NCBI GenBank assembly: GCA_026936325.1
Contig: JAPTHN010000003.1
Location: forward strand, 47,287,511 to 47,351,510
Reading direction: 5' to 3'
Origin: Platynereis dumerilii
Lineage: Eukaryota; Annelida; Polychaeta; Phyllodocida; Nereididae
Length of the DNA stretch: 64,000 bases
In this document: piece after piece, positions 54,047-64,000 of the stretch
Position numbering within the stretch: the stretch's first letter is position 1
How the letters are laid out: every line of letters begins with the position of its first letter
Notes under the pieces: model-generated
Databases searched by the model: none
What the model was told of the DNA's origin: nothing
The model's input: only the letters and a program-made list of their open reading frames with translations
Made by a program: the position numbers and the translations under genes

Positions 54047-55239
54047 GTTGGCATGAGGTCACGGGTATGAATCCATTGTTGAGGCAATACGTTGCCCTTC
54101 TTGTTGTTTATTGTCATGCATTGCTTGCCATGATAGGCTTGAAGCCTCAAACTTTCCTGAGTAGCGACTTGACACCAGATTAAGAGTTAAACATGAGTTA
54201 CCCTGCTGGAAAAATCTTTCTATTAGAGCGTCCTTGTAAATATGAGTCATTCTTCAGCCATAAAACTTCCAAAATTGTGGGTTATCTCACTGAAAGTTGA
54301 TTTCAGATCTAGACATATCAACTATGTCCCATGGTACTGGTAGTAATCTGCCGTTTATATCTATCCTGAAGACACAGCCTCAAGACGCATACAATCTGGG
54401 AGACAAGTGTGAATTGCAACAATCGGATGGATAAAAACCAGTGAGACATAAGGGAACATCATAAAGATCTTTTGGAAAAGAAAAAAAAGTGGAGAAGTTG
54501 ATTTAAAGTTGCCAGTGCAAATAGATCAGGCTTTCTTTCAGCTCGCTTCCCACTTGATAATATGTTGTCATGAGTTTGTTTTGGAAAGGGATGCCCTCAT
54601 TGCACGCTGACTTGGGTCTCCGAGGAAATCTCCTGCAAAGTAGACAGAGCACATACCAGAAGTTAAACAGCATCAGCTTCTCATCCAATCAACAAGCAGC
54701 CTTCTCTTAGCTGCAGGGACTCAGAACCATCTCCTTTCAAAGTGTCATACGCATCAATGTTCTACCCCATTTCACAACCTTCCTCTCAGCAGCATTTCAT
54801 TTAAAACAGGTCATCATGCAAATGCCCAAAAGACATCTTTGCTGTCATTAACAGGACAGTCTGTGGTCTTGGCAGTGTGCATATAGATTTATGACTGTTG
54901 CTGTTGCTTTTTGGCTTTTCATCACTTCTGTTACTAAAGAGCCTCAACATGCAAAGAGGCAGTGTGTAAGAAGAGAAGTGAATATACATGACACATGACA
55001 GATAGGGAGAGATGCCTGGATTGGACAATTACTTCAATTGGGCTGCTTTTATAAGTCTACCTTCAAATTTGGGAGAGGATTTGTCGAATTTTGTCCTATC
55101 TAGAATACTGGGAATACATCATCTCTTTAGAAAGGGTAGTTATTGCATCATGATACCCTTGTGGACAATTTCCTTTGAGGAACATTGGTCTAAGGAAGCA
55201 TTAAACCTCCCATTCACATCGGACCCAACGTTCAGAAAC

Positions 55240-55930
55240 TACGTATTTTGTCGACAATCGGTTACGAGATTACTACGTACGTATATATCGTATTTATTGC
55301 GTATTTCTCCAACTTCTGATGTTAACGTACCCCCCACGTTCAAGGAATGGTCGTTATACGCCTCTGGGGCGTCAGGCGTTGCAGGCCAGCCATGCGCGCT
55401 GTGTCTTGCGCATGCGCAAACATTGGACAAGAAGGACGCCATGGCGAGCGAGTGGTGTGTATTCCGTCGTATTTCGGTCCAGAACAGCAGTAATTCCACA
55501 GAAATACATAATTTAACCAACCAGAAATGTTAGCAGGAATATTTTGGATAATCTGACACCATCGGACGGAGTGTGGCGGTTGTTTATGCTTCACAGTCAC
55601 ACTGTCAATCGGCGATGTGAAACGTGGATTTCTTGACAGCGCTTGCAATTCGGAATTCAACGGACTATATATCTAGTGAAATACGGTCTGAAATGACTTG
55701 TTAGAGGATGGATGCCATGCATAAGATCGAGGAGAGACTGATATTGAAGTATTACGTTGGATAACTGGTGTTCTGGACCGATTGCTTGGTGTACACGATG
55801 GACAGAATTTTCCATGTCAACCTTCAATATGGGAGGCGCCGGCCAGGGGCGGAGCGCTCGGATGTCCCGGGGGACTGCCGCATTGCTTCTGGCGGACCAG
55901 CCACCCTACCAGGCTGCGGCCTCCGTGGAA
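55240..55930 (+). other. CpG-rich, promoter-like block
   Basis: Unlike all its surroundings it is dense in CpG: an NRF1-type palindrome, CGCCGGCC, GCGCTCGG and similar words. Downstream of the NRF1-like site is GCCATGG at 55438-55444 (a good start context), followed by 31 codons starting MASEWCVFRRISVQ and then a stop at 55531-55533. It ends in an A-run and AAATAAAG (55928-55947). It could be a captured host promoter and first exon, or the element's own promoter. No known protein was recognised. Confidence 0.4.
55407..55418. promoter_or_regulatory. NRF1-type site
   Basis: TGCGCATGCGCA is a perfect match to the palindromic NRF1 consensus (YGCGCATGCGCR), which in animals sits close to start sites of CpG-type promoters. 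It lies 31 bp upstream of the GCCATGG start context. Function is inferred from sequence only. Confidence 0.5.
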
Positions 55931-56639
55931 AAAAAAAAATTAAATAAAGCCCTTATACACTGGCCATTATTATTTTGATAAAGAGATTTTACTGCAGGAT
56001 TTTTTTTTTGGGGGGGGGGGTTTCAAGATTTTTTTTTTTTTTGGAGGTCTCGGATGGGTGGTTGGTCAATATTGATAGTTGGAGATCTGCAAAGAGAAAA
56101 CATACTTTAAAACAGTGAAGAGAACAGAAAAACAGAGAGAGATAGAGAGAGCAGAGCCAAGCAGCAAGCACTGCAGAGAATGTGGCTCCAAAATTAGCAG
56201 ACTTTTCTTCCTTGTTTTACCAAGCAGTCTACAGTCCATTTAAGGACTAAATTCAATAAGAAAATTCACTTACCTTGTACGGGATTAATGCTGCAACTCT
56301 GAAGAGTTGGAAAAATCCCAATCCAAATCGGCCTGTTGGATAGGTGGCATTCAGTTGCAAGTAGGCTCAGTTCAACTCCGGTCTCATCTGATTCTCTCTT
56401 GCTCGTTTGTGGTTGAGCAGTACTTGGGAAATTTTTTTTGCCCAATCTAATCTTACGCAGTTCAAGAGATATTTATTTGGTAATTTTTGCACTAGTGTAG
56501 CAACTATTTCTTTATGGCTTCATCCAATTATCACCAGCAAGCATCCTGTTGGAGGTTTTATAATCCCAAAGTTACCAGATAGATTGGAATAGGTATGAAA
56601 TAGATGGCGCTGCAAGGCTCTCTGAGAATCAGGATCCTA
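55931..56639. other. Interior of the TA element, homopolymer-rich
   Basis: Runs of T and G at 56000-56045 and a GAGA-rich patch near 56135. On the minus strand a splice-donor-like GTAAGTG (56267-56273 on this strand CACTTAC) follows a short frame that meets a stop within ~35 codons. No gene can be claimed. Confidence 0.4.
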
Positions 56640-57330
56640 GGTTCTGCAACTTTGTACAAACCTTCAACATACCTTTGGCAGTTACGTATGATCAGACGTT
56701 TGCCCTGAACATTACTTTCAAACGTTGTCCATACATACCAAAATCACGTTGGAGAAACCTTGAAACTTACGTATTTCCCAATGTGCGACCATACCTTTGA
56801 TAAACCTATGAATCAAAGGTTTGGTCATACGTAATAGGCTAAGGTTGTAAAAACCTCTCCAACGAATGTTCGACAAACCTATGAATCAAAGGTATGGTCA
56901 TACGTAATAGTCAAACGTTCTTCAAACCTCTTTACCAAAGGTATGACTTAAGTAATAGTCTAAGGTTTTAAAAACCTCTCAAATGAATGTTCAAAAAACC
57001 TATGAATCAAAGGTATGGTCATACGTAATAGTCAAAGGTTCTTCAAACCTCTCAACCAAAGGTAGACTTACGTATGACTGACACGTTTAGCCAAATGTTA
57101 CAACCAAACGTTCTTCCAACCTCTCAACCAAAGGTATGACTTACCTGTGACTCGAACATTCGGCCAAACTATAAAACAAACTATCTGCCAACCTCTTACT
57201 AAGGTTGCGACTTACGTTTGGTTTGCCATCTGAGTGTAACGTTTGGAAATTACCTTTGCCCTACCTTTGTCATATGTTGTTTGGCCCAACGTTTGATTCT
57301 AACCAAAATAATTACGTAGCAAAAGGTTTG
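56640..57330. repeat. Degenerate repeat of AAACCT, CAAAGGT and TACGTA words
   Basis: The phrase AAACCTATGAATCAAAGGT occurs at 56802, 56875 and 56996, each followed by TGGTCATACGTAATAG or similar. Looser copies fill the rest. AAACCT and AAAGGT (or AACGTT) alternate, so the block is built of many small inverted repeats. The period is irregular (73, 121 bp), which suggests a higher-order structure. Confidence 0.7.
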
Positions 57331-57648
57331 ATTTACGTAGCTGCTCGGAAGGGTAGTATTGTAAGTTGTCAAATATGTCCAGTGAAACAGGTTATTATTA
57401 GTCTGTGTTTAAATCAGTTAAGCTTGGTTTCCTCTAGGTGGTTGGCAACTTTTTCGAAAATGGTTTTGACAGACCCATAGCTAAACAATTGCAAAGTAAA
57501 CCAAAGAACCATGCACAGAAAAACAATAACTGATCTCAATATGAAGGGGGATTAATTGGGGGGGGGAGGTTGAGAGAAGTAAATCTGCTCTTATCCAGGA
57601 TTCCCTCATGTCTTTCAGTCAATGAACCATGGATATCAATGTGAATTA

Positions 57649-58047
57649 CAGTACAACCATCTTAAAATGTCTCAACATAGTGATCTGTAGTGATCCAGAG
57701 TGATCCGGATAAAGAGTGATCTGTAGTGATCTGAAATGATATAAATGTATCTGTATCTACTAATCCACTTTTAGTGAAAATCAATTATGTCAATTATTTA
57801 GGATTATAAGTTAAAGAACAGATAAAATCCATCTAACAATTGAACATATTGATTAAGGAAACATATCCAGAAGTTATTTGGCACAGAAAAGTAAATTTAT
57901 TAATATCAATTTTGATTAATAGATACAGATCATATCAGATCACTCCAGATCGATAGCTCCGAATCAACCAAGATCGCCATGGATCACTACAGATCGATAG
58001 ATAAGTGTCGATCCAAACTGACGAGCCATTTTATGATAGTTGTACTG
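57649..58047. mobile_element. Tc1/mariner-like MITE in M unit 2
   Basis: 399 bp between TA at 57647-57648 and TA at 58048-58049. TIRs CAGTACAACCATCTTAAAAT and, from the right, CAGTACAACTATCATAAAAT. The palindrome goes on inside (GATCTGTAGTGATC against GATCACTACAGATC). The empty site GAATTAGGCTAGAG is kept in units 1 (51745) and 3 (60149). CAGT ends with a TA duplication are typical of Tc1/mariner MITEs. Confidence 0.9.
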
Positions 58048-61044
58048 TAGGCTAGAGACAGCTAGTGTCATTATCCCAATCACTCATCCTCTCTCTTTGC
58101 CCTAGAAGAGTCCATGGACAGATAAGCCATTCACCTTTCAAACCTCCCTCAACTATCGCAATGCTAAATTGCCTTCAGTGTATGATGTCACACAATGACA
58201 TAATTTATTTCTTTTCTGAAAGCATCCATTGAGAATTCTGACTTCAACATCACATGGTTTCTGGTGAAATATTTGGATTATAATAAAACTCCATGACAGT
58301 GTAGTTCACAGCTATGAACATCATGAGTGTCGGGTCTGCTCTTAATTAACACGAGTCCAGCCAAAGCAGACGCCTCAACCATTCTGTGCTATAGTTAAAA
58401 AAGTGCTAAGTTGAACGAAATTCCCTGATATCTTTTTGAGATGCCTGACGCTGATAATCGGGAGCAAACTGCACAAATGCCTTTGACTAAGCATCATTTG
58501 AGGGCGTTGCAGCACAGTCCAAAAAAATCTCGAAAGTGCATTAACCAGCTAGAGCACCAAGTGTAGAGGTATTGTCTATAATTATTATAAACTGATATAA
58601 CACCATGAAGCAGCACAGCTGGTTAGTGTCAGGGAGTCCTTCAAGGAATATGTATTTTGTGGCCTTGCCTCTTTTGTTCTGGTTCACATTTTTGAAAAGG
58701 ATTGATGGAGCAATTGGTTCCTCTCAGACTCAGTGGCTCATGTGCTTAGTGGTTGGTATGAGGTCATGGGTACACTGTATGAATCCATTGTTGAGGCAAT
58801 ACATTGCCCTTCTTGTTTATTGTCATGCATTGCCTGCCATGATAAGCTTGAAGCCTTGAACTCTCCTGAGTAGCAACTTGACATCAGATTAATAGTTTTA
58901 AAAACATTAGTGTCCATGTGCGAAAAATCTTTCTATTAAAACGACCTTGTAAATACGAGTCATTCTTCAGCCATAAAACTTCCAAAATTGTGGGTTATCT
59001 CTCTGACAGTTGATTTCAGACCAAGACATATCAACTATGTCCCATGGTAGCAATCAGCAGTATATGTCTATACTGAAGACACAGCCTCAAGACACATACA
59101 ATCTGGGAGACAAGTGTGAATTGCAACAATCGGTAGGATAAAAACCAGTGAGACATAAGGGAACATCGTAAAGATCTTTTGGCAAAGAAAAAAATGTGGG
59201 AAGTCGATTTAAAGTTGCTTGTGCAAATAAATCAGGCTTTCTTTCAGCTCGCTTCCCACTTGATATGTTGTGATGAGTTTGTTTTGTGGAGGGATGCCCT
59301 CATTGCACGCTGACTTGGGTCTCCGAGGAAATCTCCTGCAAAGTAGACAGAGCACATACCAGAAGTTAAACAGCATCAGCTTCTCATCCAATCAACAGAC
59401 AGCCTTCTCTTAGCTGCAGGGACTCAGAACCATCTCCTTTCAAAGTGTCATATGCATCAATGTTCTACCCCATTTCACAACCTTCCTCTCAGCAAGCATT
59501 TCATTTAAAACAGGTCATCATGCAAATGCCCAAAAGACATCTTTGCTGTCATTAACAGGACAGTCTGTGGCCTTGGCAGTGTGCATATAGATTTATGACT
59601 GTTGCTGTTGCTTTTTGGCTTTTCATCACTTCTGTTACTAAAGAGCCTCAACATGCAAAGAGGCAGTGTGTAAGAAGAGAAGTGAATATACATGACACAT
59701 GACAGATAGGGAGAGATGCCTGGATTGGACCATTACTTCAATTGGGCTGCTTTTATAAGTCTTAACTTCAAATTTGGGAGCGGATTTGTCAAATTTTGTC
59801 CAAGCTAGAATACTGGGAATACATCATCTCTTTAGAAAGGGTAGTTATTGCAACATGATAGTATTGTAAGTTGTCAAATATGTCCAGTGAAACAGGTTAT
59901 TATTAGTCTGTGTTTAAATCAGTTAAGCTTGGTTTCCTCTAGGTGGTTGGCAACTTTTTCGAAAATGGTTTTGACAGACCCATAGCCAAACAAATGCAAA
60001 GTAAACCAAAGAACCATGCACAGAAAAACAATAACTGATCTCAATATGAAGGGGGATTAACTGGGGGGGGGGGGTTGAGAGAAGTAAATCTGCTCTTATC
60101 CAGGATTCCCTCATGTCTATCAGTCAATGAACCATGGATATCAAAGTGAATTAGGCTAGAGACAGCTAGTGTCATTACCCCAATCACTCATCCTCTCTCT
60201 TTGCCCCCGGAGTCCATGGACAGATAAGCCGTTCACCTTTGAAACCTCCCTCAACTATCGCAATGCTAAATTGCCTTTGATGTCACACAATGAAAAAATT
60301 TAATTCTGTTCTAAAAGCATCCATTGAGAATTCTGACTTCAACATCACATGGTTTCTGGTGAAGTATTTGGATTATAATAAAACCCGATGACAGTGAAGT
60401 TCAAAGATATGAACATCATGAGTGTCAGGTCTGCTCTGAATTAACACGAGTCCAACTAAGCAGACTCTTTAAACATTCTGTGCCTAGTTAAAAAAGTGCT
60501 AAGTTGAACCAAATTCCTTGATATATATATTTGAGATGCCTGATGCTGAAAATCAGGAGCAAACTGCACAAATGCCTTTAAAAGCATCATTTGAGGGCGT
60601 TGCAGCACAGTCCAAAAAATCTTGTAAGTGCATTAACCAGCTAGAGCACCAAGTGAAGAGGTATTGTCTTTAATGTGAAAAGGAAAAACTTGCTAATTCC
60701 ATTTCCATCTCAGGATTTGAGAAGAAATAATTATTCATAAACTGATTTGACACAGTGAATCAGAACAGCTGGTTTGTGTCAGGAGTCCTTCAAGGAATAT
60801 TTTGTGGCCTTGCGTTTTTCTTTTCTTCTGATTCATATTTTTGAAAAGGATTTATGGAGCAGTTGGTTCCTCTCAGACTCAGTGGCTCAAGTGCTTAATG
60901 GTTGGCATGAGGTCACGTGTATGAATGCATTGCTGAGGCAATACGTTGCCCTTCTTGTTGTTTATTGTCATGCATTGCTTGCCATGATAGGCTTGAAGCC
61001 TCAAACTTTCCTGAGTAGCGACTTGACACCAGATTAAGAGTTAA

Positions 61045-63364
61045 AGGACAACTGTAATGCACATTTTTTTCATTTGATAAATTTATCAAACATACTTTTT
61101 TAAAAGCATTGACACAGTCACTCATATATTTGTGCAAAACAAAGTGCAATAAAAACAATTTTTATTCTCGATTTTTGGCCTGAGAAATGGCACAATTAAA
61201 AGCGACTCCTTGTGAGCTATTTGCAAGCTGCCACGTCAGGCTGGGTAATATTATACAAGAGATGGCAGCAGTCTACAGTCCATAACCATCAGCTATCAAT
61301 TGACACAGGCATGATTGATATGCATGACTGGTCAGTGGTCACTGGCACCTAGCAGACAATGACTGGGTTGGAGGAGTGAGAGAGGGGGGCTACCCTGCCT
61401 TACGTCACTGCATATCAAATGAGGCACCTGACTGAAGGTCCACAAAATTTAGCTGAAATGCCAATTTCATAATTTTTTCCTAAACTATGGTGAAATACGA
61501 TTTTGGAAAATGTTAGCTAAATGCACCCACAACTAGAGGTGTGCCGATCCTGAAATTTACCGATACTTACCGATACCGATACTTCCCCTTCAGTATCGGC
61601 CGATTCCGATACCGATACCGATACTTAATCACCTGTTAAGTCATCCACGTCACCAGGTGGCAGACCCACTACGCAGGCCTCCCCCCCCCCCTGCCTTGCA
61701 TTCATGTGTCAGTCCTCCACCCGCATAAAGGGACACGCATCATTGCTCACAGCTGGACATTAAAATGTCGATCTGTACATATGATGACCTGCAGCATGCC
61801 ATCTCCAAACTGATTGGATAGAAAGATAGGGTCTGTCTTTAAATATGAACCAATTTTGGTTTTTGTAAATTATCAACCTACAAATTAGCAACTCCTCTCT
61901 GTTGCTAGTGTTTGGCTTATTTTATTATGTTGGTTTTCCTTTGTCAAATAGTCTTACATTTGTCTAGGAAGTACTGTTCGTATTGTTTTTATGTTAAATT
62001 GTACTATTTTCTATCACAAACAATTGGGACCTACCTGTAAAATCCGAATAAAATATTGTATGAAATTGTATTAATTAACTTATTGTAGGCATGTAGGCCC
62101 AGCTGTTTCTGCTATTGAAGTAGTCAATAAAAGTTGAATATCGTAATATACATGCATGTCATTCAATCCTATTGACAATTTGAAAATGGTATTAAGTCCT
62201 ACAAGAGTTCAAAACTGTGTTTTAAACAGCATCAAAATGTATCTCCATGAAAGTGAGATCTCAACACTTTTTAATACACCAGACATTTGTTATCTTTTTT
62301 CTCTTGCAATTTATATGTAATATACATCATTGTAAAGGGCAGGCCTATATGAAATTCAATCCTACAACAGAACTTCCACGGAAACAGAGTGCATTGCATT
62401 TACTTTTTTCCAGCTATTCATCAGATAAGATTAGAATAGATTAACTTTTTTTGTTGATTGGGTCATTGTCATCAACATGTCACGTTAAATATAAACGAAA
62501 TTTCTTCCTGTAGTCCACTGGTCTTCATCTGCATGCAGGTAATTTAATTCATTTAATCTAATCAATAAATGTAGCTTGAAGACATGCTCCAGTGACTCCA
62601 CGGCAAATTGTGTTTCCCAGGGCTTCCCAGGGCCACCATGGGGTGTACTGAGCTGGCCAGGCTGCCCCCCTCGGCATGGACACTCTAAGATTAGCTGAGA
62701 ATAGAATTCCCGGAATGACCGCAAAATATAGGACAGTGTCATATTTAAATTGATATTGGCTTATTTAAAAGAGGGAAGACCAGAAATTATGATTCACCAT
62801 GTAAATCAGTACACAGATATAGCATCAGTTAGTAATATCAAACTTTATTGCAGAGAATTATTAGGTACAATCCACAAAATATCAATAGGCCCAATGTCAA
62901 ATAATTCCTTTTTGGTATAATAGATTGATAGATAGGCCTATGGTTAGTATAGAAACTACGTATATAGACAACTAAGTCTGACTATGATCGAATATACAGA
63001 TAGGCCCAATATAATATAACCAATTAATATATTCAATGAATTTCAATCAGATAAGACATGCACAGCATCTTACACAAGCAGATAAGTGTGTTCAATCATG
63101 CGTTGAAGAGCAGGGCTCTCTGTAGCCACTCGTGCGTGACTTAATTGCATGCAGCCTAGAGGGGGCGCTCGTGAGCATTGGGGGGCGTGGCTGGTATCGG
63201 AGTCGGCTCCAGTTAAAACCGATACCACCGATGCTAAGATTACATGCCGATACCGCCGATACCCGATACCCGATGCCAGAATCGGCACACCTCTACCCAC
63301 AACACCTGATTCTTTCATGGGAACATAAGTTAATTAAAAGTATGATTTTGACGAGTGTGTGCCT
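61045..63364. mobile_element. TTAA-target element in M unit 3, containing a hAT
   Basis: 2320 bp (550 bp without the nested hAT and its TSD) between TTAA at 61041-61044 and 63365-63368. The empty site GAGTTAAACATGAG is at 54184. Terminal similarity is short: AGGACAACTG on the left, AGGCACACAC from the right. TTAA duplication points to piggyBac or Kolobok. No transposase. It differs from the TTAA element at 24792-25620. Confidence 0.72.
61534..63295. mobile_element. hAT element with 8 bp TSD and GATACCGATAC-type subterminal repeats
   Basis: 1762 bp with TIRs TAGAGGTGTGCCGATCCTG and, from the right, TAGAGGTGTGCCGATTCTG. Perfect 8 bp duplication CCCACAAC at 61526-61533 and 63296-63303. Many copies of CCGATAC/GATACCGA crowd the first ~90 and last ~110 bp, as in transposase-binding subterminal regions of hAT elements. 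No transposase ORF remains in 61640-63180, which looks AT-rich and featureless apart from a GC patch near 62600-62690. Confidence 0.9.
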
Positions 63365-64000
63365 TTAAACATGAGTGTCCCTGCTGGAAAAATCTTTCTA
63401 TTAAAACGTTGTTGTAAATATGAGTCATTCTTCAGCCATAAAACTTCCAAAATTGTGGTTTATCTCTTTGACTATTGATTTCAGATCTAGACATATCAAC
63501 TATGTCCCATGATAGCAAGCTGCAGTATATACACTGAAGACACAGCCTCGAACAAGACACATACAATCTGGGAGACATGTGTGAATTGCAACAATCGGTA
63601 GGATAAAAACTAGAGACATAAGGGAACATCGTAAAGATCTTTTGGAAAAGAAAAAAATGTGGGAAGTCGATTTAAAGCTGCTAGTGCAAATAAATCAGGG
63701 TTTCTTTCTGCTCGCTTCCCACTTTATATGTTGTGATGAGTTTGTTTTGGGGAGGGATGCCCTCATTGCACGCTGACTTGGGTCTCCGAGGAAAACTCCT
63801 GCAAAGTAGATAGAGCACACATCGGAAGTTAAACATCACCAACTTCTCATCCAATCAACAAGCGGCCTTCTCTTAACTTCAGGGACTCGGAACTGTCTCC
63901 TTTCAAAGTGTCATGTGTATCAAAGTTCTACCCCATTTCACAACCTTCCTCTCAGCAAGCATTTCATTTAAAACAGGTCATCATGCAAATGCCCAAAAGA

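Larger units (their letters stand above)
55156..57352. mobile_element. TA-target element carrying a CpG-rich segment
   Basis: 2197 bp between TA at 55154-55155 and TA at 57353-57354. The empty site CATCATGATAGTATTG is present at 51446 (unit 1) and, with one change, 59852. The terminal inverted repeat is short: CCCTTGTGGA on the left, CCCTTCCGAG from the right. Inside are a CpG-rich block (55240-55930) and a degenerate AAACCT/AAAGGT repeat (56640-57330). No transposase. The insertion itself is well supported, and the superfamily is open. Confidence 0.7.
51087..64000 (+). repeat. Macro-repeat M: head-to-tail array of ~2.1 kb units
   Basis: The unit start GTATTGTAAGTTGTCAAATA recurs at 51455, 57355 and 59861. 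Each unit has the same block order: AACCAAAGAACC, AGCTAGTGTCATTA, ACTGATATGAC or similar, ATGAGGTCA, TCCAAAATTGTGG, GATGAGTTTGTTTT, CAGGTCATCATGCAAATGCC, and so on to the next start. After subtracting insertions each unit is ~2.1 kb. The array enters from the left through 46321-46943 and runs off the right edge. Units are far more alike than the copies at 6-8, 21-22 and 32-33 kb. No conserved coding frame. Confidence 0.88.

Noticed and set aside
55012-55533. 173-codon ORF across 55012-55533
   Set aside because: It starts in M repeat sequence and crosses the element boundary at 55156; only the last 31 codons have a plausible start of their own.
56267-56420. Minus-strand exon ending at a GTAAGTG donor
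   Set aside because: The best frame meets a stop within ~35 codons and no acceptor or partner exon is visible.
54503-59391. A 60-codon minus-strand ORF (MDEKLMLFNFWYVLCLL...) kept at 46617, 54503 and 59209, with a relative at 21884 (+)
   Set aside because: It follows M repeat identity only. The old copy at 6110-6240 has stops in the same frame, so there is no sign of coding constraint.

Overview
The window is AT-rich metazoan DNA built almost wholly from transposable elements. It holds several animal-type non-LTR retrotransposons (LINEs) with endonuclease and reverse transcriptase (RT), one tRNA-derived SINE, TIR DNA elements with 2, 3, 4, 8 and 9 bp target duplications (TSDs), and long AT-rich repeats. 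I see no host protein gene, rRNA gene or true tRNA gene. A marine invertebrate such as an echinoderm, hemichordate, lancelet or mollusc would fit. The sequence alone does not fix the species. No retrovirus-like or Polinton-like element was recognised.

Layout. 1-4680: LINE-1 (CR1/L2-like, ORF1 esterase plus zinc knuckles), split in its endonuclease by a GC-rich TIR element. 4681-11800: old dispersed repeats (families here called A and M), a hAT MITE with 8 bp TSD and a tRNA-Cys-like SINE. 11801-14320: AT-rich, with G/C-mirror islets. 14325-19990: LINE-A, intact except that a 5'-truncated LINE-B lies in its endonuclease. 20690-22827: A, then M in reverse. 22828-31790: a tandem dimer of a rolling-circle-like element with ~270 bp repeats. 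Its first monomer carries a ~5 kb foldback element (9 bp TSD), which itself holds a TTAA-type and a TA-type element; the second monomer preserves the empty site. 33450-46000: a direct tandem duplication of ~5.13 kb carrying LINE-C; two Harbinger elements are present only in the first copy. 46944-51083: a 4.1 kb TIR element with a decayed LINE ORF1. 51087-64000: a head-to-tail array of a ~2.1 kb M unit, broken up by LINE-D, a CpG-bearing TA element, a Tc1/mariner-like MITE and a TTAA element that contains a hAT.

The repeat copies inside the window act as built-in empty sites, so many element ends and TSDs could be placed to the base by reading. The strongest biological oddity is that the two best-preserved LINEs both have ORF1 and ORF2 in the same frame, separated only by a stop codon. 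In LINE-A there is no AUG before the endonuclease motifs.

Family names A, M, LINE-1, LINE-A to LINE-D, H1 and H2 are local labels. Identities are read by eye, not computed.
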